A stretch of 64,000 nucleotides of DNA, taken from the NCBI RefSeq assembly GCF_040954645.1, contig NC_092804.1, positions 87,287,217-87,351,216 of the forward strand, written 5' to 3'. A program made the translations under genes and the position numbers. Numbering within the stretch: position 1 is the first letter of the stretch; each line of letters begins with the position of its first letter. Shown piece by piece: positions 11,423 through 20,235 of this stretch. Origin of the DNA: Diabrotica undecimpunctata. Lineage: Eukaryota; Arthropoda; Insecta; Coleoptera; Chrysomelidae. The notes under the pieces are model-generated. The model did no database searches. It was given only the letters and a program-made list of their open reading frames with translations, and had not been told where the DNA came from.

Positions 11423-12132
11423 ATTTTTCGGAAAATAAACTGGAAATCAGAGCAGAACCAGACAACACAGGAGAAGAAAAGCAAACAGATAGGAAAACAA
11501 ATTCTGGAAGGATCAATGCACAGGAAAAACGCAAAGAAATCGATATGACTGTAGAGGATAAACCGAAAGTACAAGAACAAGATCTAACAGAAAAGAAAAA
11601 GAGAAGGAAGAAAAAGAAGAAGAGTTCGAAAAGAAAGCAGGAAAATAAGATGGAGACCAGAGAAAAACAGGAAATAGAAGGTACAGAAGAATTGTTGGCA
11701 ACCGACGATAAAACAGAATGGAAGCAGGAAGAAAAAGAAGGTATTATCAGAGAAGTGAAAGGAATAGAAACATGGTGCTCGGAATACCAAAGGGAATTAG
11801 AGGATAAAAAGAAAACAGAAGAAAAAATGGCACTGATGGACGAGAATCCAGAATTTTGTGAAGAAGTATTATGGACAGTGAACACATGTGAACAAAAGGT
11901 GGATGAAAGAAAAATAAATTGTGGAAAAAATATGGAGAAGGAAATAGAGAAGATTTTAGGAAACCATGGAGATTTTGTTAATAAAGTAAATCAAGTGGTT
12001 AAAAATTATGAACTTTCTTTTAAGGGAAAATACTTGGAAAAATTTAAAACGAAAATATATCCAATCCCGTATAAAGACAGGCAATATACGGGGTATTTTA
12101 ACATTCACGACATTTGTCAGTATCATAAGTAG
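11406..12132 (+). CDS. Pro-pol continuation frame, truncated before reverse transcriptase
   Basis: Read in the -1 frame from the AAAAAG run near 11405, the protease C-terminus continues sensibly as 'KDITINFSENKLEI'. The first ATG in this frame is at 11545. A very Lys/Glu-rich linker (11550-11850) follows. The last part ('VVKNYELSFKGKYLEKFKTK', 'YPIPYKDRQ') resembles the segment just before the RT fingers in gypsy Pol. It then ends with unrelated residues and TAA at 12132, so all catalytic Pol domains are gone. Whether the frame change is programmed or a mutation cannot be decided from one copy. Confidence 0.6.
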
Positions 12133-12212
12133 ATTTTAATAACATAGTGAAATAATTTGATCCTAGAAAACTTTTGTCATTTTTAAAATTTAACAAAGAG
12201 TTTTCGGCAGAT

Positions 12213-12227
12213 CAAATGGCGGGGATT
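12213..12227 (+). promoter_or_regulatory. Putative polypurine tract before the 3' LTR
   Basis: The short purine-rich stretch GGCGGGGATT lies directly before the 3' LTR, where plus-strand priming is expected. A similar GGCGGGGA occurs at 9631, just upstream of gag. Confidence 0.4.
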
Positions 12228-13641
12228 TGTTATGATATGTAAAATCGAGAAAAATATTGGTTTGTTTAAAAATATTTCAAAGTTCAAAAACATTAAAATA
12301 ATTCAGATAAGTAGGATAATATCCAACAAACATTTCGGAGAAGGAAAGTTATTAAATCCTTGGATTTCCTGTACTAAACAAAGTGTAAGCTTTGCATTTA
12401 TTTCTTTGTTATACTTGAGTGACCCGCATAAGTTTAAGTGAAAGCCACAGACAATTGAACGGGGTTTTTCAAAATACATTAGTGCAGTGATTAAAGACAA
12501 TAGAAGGGATTATAGAAAGTGGTTTTTGTTAGTTTTTAAGAATTATAGAAAAATATTATTTGTAAATAAGTTTTAGGAAATTTATAAGTATAGGTAAAAA
12601 TTTGTTTGTTATCGAAATGAAGAAATGGGGGAATTGTGACGAGTTGTGATTGGCGGAGATTGAAAAAGGTGGGATAAGTGTGTGGGAGAAAGTTTAGCGA
12701 GATTGAGGAGAGAGAAAAGATATAGTTAGTTGGTTTCCAAGTCTGTAAGAGGAACGGTGATTGTTCTCTGGCGGTTCCTGAAATGTAGCAAGCAGTAGTG
12801 TTGAATGTTAGTGAGTTTTTGTGGAGTTAGTGTATCTGACAGAAGCTGAAGCAGCAAAATATTGTAAGTCATATTTCTCTACTTATATCCCAAGAGTCAC
12901 TGTTCAGGCCAACGAGAGATTCAGTTTATCGTAAAGAGAAGATATTCCAAGAGTCATTTTTCACTCGGGCCAACGAGAGATTCAGTTTATCGAGAGGAGA
13001 AAGGCTATCATAATTTGAATGATTTGTGCTTTTGAAGGAGATCATTAAGGACGATATACTTGCAACAATCTGTGTAAGATTGCTGATTACATAGGGAGCG
13101 GTTGAGAGGAGATAATACAGTCTACAAGGAACAAGGATTTGGACCACTCATCATCAGAGAGAGATATTTTTGTTTTCTGCATTTTTTTTCTTTTATTGAT
13201 AACACAATTTTTACTCGTAATTTAGAAAGGATATAAATATTTTGATTAGGAGAGTTAGAATAGTTTGGGATTTTGAGTTTTCAATTAATATTGTTTGTAC
13301 CATAAATTTTGATTGTTCACGTACGGAGAACAAAATTTTGAGAATCCTTATATGAGATTTGTTTATTGAAAACTTTTGAGTGTGAATTATTTCATTATTT
13401 TTATTTCAATATATAGTGTTAGATCGTATGTGTTTTTTTTTTTTTTATTATTCCGGTATTCTCTGGACCTTACCTTTCACATGTAATAGCATAGATATTG
13501 AAGCACGAATTTAACCCTGAGATAAAAGAATAAAAAATTGTGATAGAGTCATAATCATATCATTTAAATAATTTTAATTAATCAAAAAAATTAATTAGCT
13601 AATTATTGCTTGGCGCACCAAGACTTTAAATATCACAATAA
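12228..13641 (+). repeat. 3' LTR
   Basis: Direct repeat of 7847-9259, offset 4381-4382 bp, with two substitutions and one extra T in a poly(T) run. It is followed at once by (TA)n. Confidence 0.93.
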
Positions 13642-13708
13642 TATATATATCTATATATATATATATATATACATATATTCATTCGTTGGACTTTCCGAGT
13701 TTGAATTT

Positions 13709-13772
13709 GTATCAGCCCAAGTGTCTCATGAGGCTGGCATAGGCCGAAATGATAATAACACTTTATTGATAC
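13709..13772 (+). ncRNA. Hammerhead ribozyme, degenerate core
   Basis: Same fold as the copy at 55216-55279: stem I (GUAUCA/UGAUAC and AAGUGU/ACACUU), stem II GGC/GCC, and GAAA. The catalytic CUGAUGA reads CUCAUGA here, a change of the invariant G5, and stem III has one change (AUGAUAAU). It is expected to be inactive or nearly so. Confidence 0.65.
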
Positions 13773-14027
13773 CGATTCGAGCACGGGAAGTTTAACGAAT
13801 TTGTCCTCCTAGGCCATATATTTGGCCATTTAATTCACTAAAGCGATAGCAGCTTTCGCCAAAAGATTTAATCTTTTACACATTTCGCATAGCGCAGAGG
13901 ATACAGAAAACGATATTATCATATCGTTTTCGTTCACGGCCGCCAAAGCAGGTGGCACCTTTGTAAGCTAACTACTGTTGTAGTGAAGTTTTGGGAGACA
14001 TTCGTTGGACTTTCCGAGTTTGAATTT

Positions 14028-14070
14028 GTATCAGCCCAAGTGTCTAATGAGGCTGAGATAGGCCGAAATG
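14028..14070 (+). ncRNA. Hammerhead ribozyme, truncated and degenerate
   Basis: The second unit keeps the stem I 5' strand, a mutated core (CUAAUGA), stem II and GAAA. It then diverges before stem III and the cleavage site, so it cannot fold completely. Confidence 0.55.
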
Positions 14071-14071
14071 G

Positions 14072-14572
14072 CCCGCAATAAACTTCTTACAATTTATGAT
14101 TCTTAGTCGGAAATATACAATTTATGATTCACAAGTGTCATTGTAGGGGTTGACCATTCACACCTAATAATATAGGTCCTAATAGACAAGATGTGGAAAG
14201 TGTTTTAAAGGTTGTCAGAAACTTTATCCAAAATCACATCTTTAAAAAATATGATAGAATACTGGACAATTTAAAGCAGTCAAAAATGACAGACTTCTTG
14301 AAATTGCAGACGCAGTAGTTTATGTTATTCTTGAAAATATGCTTATACAGATATACAGAATACAGATTTTTTGTTTTAACGTATATCATTGACAATAAAA
14401 GTAAACAACACTTTTTTATTTAAATGTATTTCATTGACAATAGAAGTAAACAACTTTTTTTCAAAAACGCAATTCAAACAGTATTTATTAGCATCTTATA
14501 TTGCTCCGAATGGCTTCACTATAAAAAGTTAATGTTTTAGAAAACTACATATTCATATGTATGCACAGTACT
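14072..14572. other. Gene-free stretch
   Basis: No coding frame or known repeat is recognised. A segment near 14382-14455 contains an imperfect tandem duplication around 'TCATTGACAATA.AAGTAAAC'. Confidence 0.4.
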
Positions 14573-14656
14573 ATTGTTGTTGGATATAACGAGATATATA
14601 CGCTTATAACGAGGTAATTAGTCTGCCCTTTCAGTTCTCGTTATAGAGGGAGTCTA
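14573..14656 (-). mobile_element. Terminal end of a pogo/Tigger-like DNA transposon
   Basis: Read on the minus strand from 14656, the sequence begins with a TA and then 'GTAGACTCCCTCTATAACG', followed by 'CTCGTTATAAGCG'. Short TATAACGA-type subrepeats like these are typical of Tc1/mariner pogo-Tigger termini, which duplicate TA. Only one end is seen and there is no transposase, so it is a fragment. Confidence 0.5.
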
Positions 14657-14687
14657 CTATATATATATATATATTATATATATATAT

Positions 14688-14772
<85 letters not shown>
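14656..14772. repeat. (TA)n microsatellite
   Basis: About 115 bp of TA with a few TATTA phase breaks in its left half. Confidence 0.95.
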
Positions 14773-14774
<2 letters not shown>

Positions 14775-16218
14775 ACAAGCACTTGAATTTCTCAAAAAAT
14801 ATATTTTATTTTCAAAATTAAATTACAATTTACAGAAATATTTACTACAACTAAATAAGAACTAATAATAATAATCGTCAGCTTCTTCCTTCCTTCTTTA
14901 TAGCCTCTGGTCTTCGGAATTTGCTGACTCTAGATAGTCGGGGAGCTTCTATCAAATTTCTCCTCCCTCCTTTGGTTCTGACTTCGTCCTCGAAGTCCTA
15001 AGGTTCATCCGATTTCAACAGGGGTAGTCGGTACACGCGGTTGGTAGGTGTGGCGATGTCGTCATAGCAGTCCCGAGTATTGTCATTGGTTAGAAATTAA
15101 AGGTTCACGTTTTTCAATTTTAACAATGACGAACCGACTTATTGTGTTTCGCAGTTACGTTTCGTATTTTCGTATATTAATAGCAAAAAAAAATTTTTGA
15201 ATTTTTTTTATTTATGCTTTTACTATAATTCTACATCCCTTATAAGTTTTTGCTTTTAATTATACATAAATATTAAATTTTCGAAAGTAAAAATACTTAA
15301 AAAATTTTTACATTTAATTTACTAAATTAAGAATATTAAAAAAAATTATTTTTTTAAAAAGCCCCTGTCATGAAAAATACATTTACTACGCCCCTGAAAA
15401 TATTTTTTTCATTGATTTTATTTGCAAATATGAATTATGAAATAAAAAAAATGGGCCATTTTTTGACATTAACCTCAAAATTAATGTGTGCATTAAGTGG
15501 TAATTAATGGTATTAATTTATAAAATTAATTATACAAAAGTGAAGTCATATGAGTACTATATTACATTTGACTCGAAATGATAAACAGCAGTCGCAAGGT
15601 ACTACACGTGCACGCATAACTTGCCCTATGACATATTTTCCTGTTTTACTATATTATATTAATACACAACCACATAAAAATGAGTAACAATACTTAATGT
15701 GTAATTAATAATCTTCTGTCTTTGTCGGGAAATAACCTTAAAGTCCGAACTTAAACCATTGTGAAAATCATATCTGAAAATTGTATTATTGATGTCCTGT
15801 CATATTTTGTCCTTGTCCTTCTTATAATAAAATTTCGTACAGAAGAATGTATGTAGATTCAATTTTGAAATTAGTATTACAATACTAATTATTATATTGT
15901 AAAATATTAAATAACTGTTTTTTAAGTTAAGTTCATTTTTTTTTTTCGAAATATATAAAAATATATTTATATTTTATAAAAAGTTGTTTACTATTAACTA
16001 TGAACTGTTGAAATTCGAAAATTGTTTACTGTAAATTACTATTAATTATTAAAAAGACATTTATTATACATAACTCCAAAAAATGTACTACTAAATGTAA
16101 GAAATAAACATAACTTAGGCTTTAATTAAAATATGAACGCTTTGGCTTATTGCAACTCTGTACAACAGATCTTCAAATTTCTATCACGTGCATAAGCGTG
16201 TTTATGTTTTGTTGCTGC
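14773..16218. other. Non-coding AT-rich stretch downstream of the env-like gene
   Basis: No intact ORF. Because it lies 3' of the minus-strand env-like gene it may include that element's 3' untranslated region and LTR, but no second LTR copy is in the window to define it. The GC-richer block at 14880-15110 has a short minus-strand frame containing 'TNRVYRLPLLKSDEP'; I do not recognise it. Confidence 0.35.
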
Positions 16219-17625
16219 TCATCTCGAAAACGTATGAACTGTAGTAACTTCTGCAATTAATTCATTCAGAATTTGATTTTGGGCAGGATGGAGTTTCGTA
16301 CCAAATAGAATTTGGGAAATTCTTCTTCGTTTTTTAATTAGGAATATTGCTAAAATGGCTAAAACAAAGAAAAGTATAACAATTGAAGTGGTGCTCAGTC
16401 CCATCGCAAGTGGTGGTAAAATATCCATTGTTTCGAGAGGTTGAATTTGACCATGAGTATTTGGAATCGTTAACTTCTGAATTTTTATTTGATGATCCGG
16501 GAATAGTTGTGAACTATTTTTGGTAGTGAAATGTCTTCGGATGTTTTCTTGTTGAAGTAGACTCCGTCAATGACGATTGGTTCTTCTGTCGTTAATAAAC
16601 TGGTTGATTTTACTTCATGTTGTTGAATTATTATTGTATGGATTATTCCCAGCAATATCACTTTGCTGGTTTCTTGGAAAAAGTTCTCTGTCACTTGCAA
16701 TTATGGACATTTGGTATTGTACAATGGGATTGTACGTTTTTGGTAAAAATGATGTGGTCACTTTCTCCAATGCAGCTTTCGAACCGTTTGTTATTACCAT
16801 AATAGGGTGTAGGTGGTAAAATCATGATGTGATCTTTATTTGGGTATGGATAAATCTTAAACATTTTGGATGCTTCGATTAGTTCATAAGGATGTTCATC
16901 ACTGATAAGAAGCGAATTTCTTTTAAATTGTCTCATTCTTTTAACGTAAATAATTCGATATTTGGAATATTTAATTGAGATAAAGTAATGGTTCTAATTA
17001 GTTTCATTAAGAAGTCGTTAATATTTTGAATGTTTACTATTTCATTATGTAACATCAAATAACTATCAAAATCTGCAGAAAACTTACTAACTGCAGCTAC
17101 AAGAGCAGCATTATCAGTATTTATCTTTTCTAAAAGTTTATCGAATCTTGTATTAATTGATTGTCCATATGGTATTTGATTGTTAAATTTTTTGATTATT
17201 TCATTTTGTTTATTTTCTATTGCATAGTAGATCAAGGTCAGTCATCTGGGTTACCTGTTTGGCAGTTCCGAGAAAGTTAAAGAGTCCTCTTTTCTGTTTG
17301 CGAGTGATCTTATGCAAATCATCTTTTGCTTGCTCGCGTATATGATTATATTGAGAATAAAGAAGTGAGAGAGGTGTTTTTTAAAATGAGCTTGGAATTG
17401 GTTGATTGGGCTAGTTTCTATTATATTTGATAAATTGTCTAGGGAAATATGAAGGAAGTGTCTATGGTAATGGGAGATTTCTCTTGATTTTCCTGTCTCC
17501 TCAGCATAGTAGCCATTATTCTGAATCCCCTGAATCCTGAGTTGACGGCCCAGGGCGAGGATTTTCCTGTGAACAAGTTTGAGCTTGAGTATTTTTATCT
17601 GTACATTTTCTTGTTCTTTTAACAA
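16219..17625 (-). pseudogene. Errantivirus-like env gene of a Ty3/gypsy element, decayed
   Basis: Successive minus-strand frames (17625-17251, 17235-16933, 16936-16691, 16700-16485, 16428-16219) together look like an insect retroviral envelope of the family related to baculovirus fusion proteins. Seen in order are a surface-subunit-like region, a basic segment followed by 'GLFNFLG' near 17270 as in a cleavage/fusion-peptide site, a helical region, and near the C-terminus a hydrophobic membrane segment ('SIVILFFVLAILAIFLI', about 16340-16390) followed by a short basic tail. Frameshifts and stops separate these parts, so no functional protein is made. It lies directly downstream of, and overlaps, the integrase frame, as expected for pol-env order. 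Confidence 0.7.
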
Positions 17626-18965
17626 ACTTAAGATGGGTACTTGTTGGGTTTTGTTTGTCTGTCTTACCTAAAATCTTTGTATTTTCTTGTTTATCTGGAT
17701 GTATTATAGAGTAAGGTGCTTGTAGTTTTGGTTTATGTTTTTTTTTTTTGAAACATACAAAGTTGAAAGTACAAGTTTTTGAGAGATCTATCTCGGGAAT
17801 TTCCTCAGTGTTTTCGTTCTGTCTATCTAATATCTGCTGCCCTTTTTTCTTTTTGTTTATTGTATAAATAATCGATAAAAGGTTGTAATTCCTCTTTATG
17901 TCTTTGATTGTACGTTTCGTATACGGGAAGGTCAAAATCAAAATGGATTTCCTCAGCATAAGGTCCATATAGGATTGAAAAGGTAGAGAAATTTGTAGAA
18001 CTATGAATCGATTGATTATAGATAAGAATGGCATATGTTAAAATGTCGTCTAATGAATAATTAGGATTTTGGGCACGTAAGGTCCTGAGTTTTTCGGTAA
18101 GTGTAGAATGGAATCGTTCTACAGGAGAGTTTCAAGATGAATAATTTACTATTGTAAAATGAATTTCGATTTTGTGGAGTTTTAAAAAAATTTTTATGAC
18201 TGCTGAGTTAAATTCTGTGCCACTATCACATAAAACTTTCTTTGGATAGTTATGGTGCGTAAAGTAATGCCTAAGTTTATTTAGTATTGAAATGGATGTT
18301 TTATCGTTTAATTTATAACACTGTCCGTATTTAGAAAATGAATCTATTATTGTTAAAAATAGTGTTTTGTTACAATGAAAAATGTCAATGTGTAAGATGT
18401 CAAACGGTTTTTATCCAAGTAATGGCCCTAACTTTGGAAGTTTGTAAGGGTGCCTTTCATATTTGTTTTTTAAGCATATTTCACATTTATTTATAAAGTT
18501 CAAGATCGTGGTTTGCATAGAAGGCCAATAGAAAGTTTGCTTTAGATGTTTATATATTTCCACTATTCCATTATGGTTTTCTTTGTGATATTTTTCTACA
18601 CATTCAACTTGTCGTTCCTCTTCTTTAATATCTTTTAGGAATTTATTGCAGAATATTGTCTTTACTGAGTTTATTTTCTCTTTAAAATAATTGCAAATGA
18701 AAGGTCTAAATTCATGAGGTATTGTAATGGCAAATTTTTGATTTGGTCTTAAGATACTTTGCAATGCATCTGCCATTTCTGCGAACCACTTGTCGGTGAG
18801 CGTTACAGTGTATCGATGTTTATTGAAAATCTTTTTGTATTGTAACTCAAGTTTAGCACATTTAGTTTGAAATATAATTTGGTTTGACGATAGATTAATT
18901 GGCTCGGGTGATATTTCTATTCGTGTGATAGGGTGTTCGATAGCGGTGTGTTGTGTGTTTTATCT
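17516..18965 (-). pseudogene. Ty3/gypsy Pol C-terminal part: integrase, decayed
   Basis: The frame at 18776-18411 carries the HHCC zinc-binding domain ('YHKENHNG...' to 'CEICLKNK'). The next frame, about 18415-18180, has the catalytic core with 'DSFSKYGQCYKL' and 'LCDSGTEFNSA'. The part at 18130-18000 has the conserved 'SPVERFHSTL' and 'YNQSIHSST' blocks, running into the long C-terminal frame 18034-17516. RT and RNase H are missing upstream of about 18965. Stops and frame changes show it is inactive. With the env-like gene it forms the 3' half of a minus-strand, env-bearing gypsy element. Confidence 0.82.
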
Positions 18966-19108
18966 CGTCGTACATTGGGTGTGTATTTGTTTTATTTTCT
19001 CATTTCTTTTTATTTTTATTGGACTATTGTTCACGCCAGCATATGGTTTAAGTTAATTTCATGCATTTTTTCCAATGCTGCAACGTAGCATTATCTGCAG
19101 ATATACTT

Positions 19109-19758
19109 CATCTAATTTACATACCGTTGCACGTCATCCGCGTCATAGCCCGTGAGGTCACATGATACCAACCCGAAATATTTAGGCGGTAGGTGTGTTC
19201 TTTTTTAGAATCACTTTGCCGAGTACACTGGCATTACAGCCACTAGACATATTTTATTATATACGCGTATAAATAATATTTAAAGATTTCTATTAATTTT
19301 AACCTAAAGAAATACACAATAATATATTTCATTTAATTTGTATAAATGCATTATAAAGCGTTTTTATGAAGAACATTTGTTCGGAACACACGTAACTGTA
19401 ATCGAACGAAGGTGATATTTTGGCATAAATTGGTAACACTTATTTGACAGTTGCGGTGTTGACTAATATTAATAAGTAATGAAAAAAGTGTTGTTTTTGT
19501 TTAAGTATTCCATTTTACATCTTTATACGACGCACACAAGCGGCTCGTATTGTTTTTTACAAGATTATTTTTTAACTCTTGTTTTGTTTCTATTTGTTTA
19601 CATTAAATATTAATTTGTTTTGTTGTATAATCCATTTTTGCAATAATTATGTAACCTATTTGATTTAAAATGGATTCAGGATTTTTTATACTTTGGCAAC
19701 TATGTCAACTTCGATCTCTGTCAATGATAATGACGTGCAACGGTAAGTAAATTAGATG
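19109..19758. mobile_element. Candidate MITE with 29-bp terminal inverted repeats
   Basis: 'CATCTAATTTACATACCG' plus 'TTGCACGTCAT' at 19109-19137 is repeated inverted at 19730-19758 with one mismatch, enclosing 650 bp without coding potential. A clear target-site duplication is not visible at the edges, so the superfamily is unknown. Confidence 0.5.
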
Positions 19759-20039
19759 GACTGTATGTGTCATATTATGCGAAGATTAAGACGAGTCACG
19801 AAAAGAATAGCAAGGCAAAAGCACATACACAAGATTCGAGAACGAGACCGACGATCCGGCGAAGAGCGAAGCGAAGCATAATACTTATTATCGGGCGAAC
19901 GCTAACCGTCATATATTCATGTATTGTGCGAATCAAGTAACATTCAACTATTGTGATCGTTATTTCTTATGTATACTGTTGATTTCACCAAATGGTTTTC
20001 TGTTCACCAAATGGTTTTCTGATTCACAAGTGGCTCCTC

Positions 20040-20235
20040 TATATAGTCTCGTTTCTTCGACCTTGATCATTGACCCTTGTCTAAGAATTACATAGTCTAT
20101 TACTGATTTTTGATTGAGAACTGGTTTTGTATATGTATATTTATGTATCTCTTTATGTCTAAAGAACCCATTACATATTCTTGTACTAAATTTTTAGAAG
20201 GTAGCTAGACTTAAATCTCCTACAGTTTTGTTTGA
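20040..20235 (-). pseudogene. RTE-like LINE endonuclease fragment
   Basis: On the minus strand the translation contains 'FFRHKEIHKYTYTKPVLNQK' followed by 'SVIDYVILRQ'. These match the C-terminal part of APE-type endonucleases of RTE-like LINEs (usual form 'FPHKDIHKYTW......IDYV'). Only about 65 codons remain, abutting the + strand LINE that starts near 20236. Confidence 0.6.

Larger units (their letters stand above)
7847..13641 (+). mobile_element. Young non-autonomous Ty3/gypsy-like LTR retrotransposon (gag-protease retained, pol deleted)
   Basis: Two near-identical LTRs of about 1.41 kb flank an internal region of only about 2.97 kb. The LTRs differ by two substitutions (near 7997/12378 and 9045/13425) and the length of one T run (13 versus 14). 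A primer-binding-like site follows the 5' LTR, a gag-protease frame spans 9665-11422, and a continuation frame runs to 12132 and stops at the usual entry to RT. RT, RNase H and integrase are absent. The flanks on both sides are (TA)n, so a target duplication cannot be told from the repeat. Such a derivative would need enzymes from a full-length relative. The near-zero LTR divergence implies very recent transposition. Confidence 0.85.
13680..14071 (+). mobile_element. Hammerhead-bearing ~319-bp repeat unit plus partial second unit (retrozyme or PLE pseudo-LTR)
   Basis: A unit starting CATTCGTTGGACTTTCC at 13680 begins again at 13999, giving a period of 319 bp. The second unit stops after about 72 bp. 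The unit is homologous to 55121-55566 (inverted there). It contains a hammerhead-like core at the unit start and the palindrome-rich segment 'AACGATATTATCATATCGTTTTC'-like near 13909-13932. A (TA)n tract borders it on the left. Animal retrozymes and Penelope pseudo-LTRs have this build: tandem ~300-bp units, one type I hammerhead per unit, no ORF. It could be the 3' repeat of the PLE at 6489-7718, now split off by the LTR element. Confidence 0.7.

Noticed and set aside
9529..11885. Long minus-strand ORFs rich in Ser/Phe/Leu opposite gag
   Set aside because: Shadows of the A/G-rich gag-protease coding strand.
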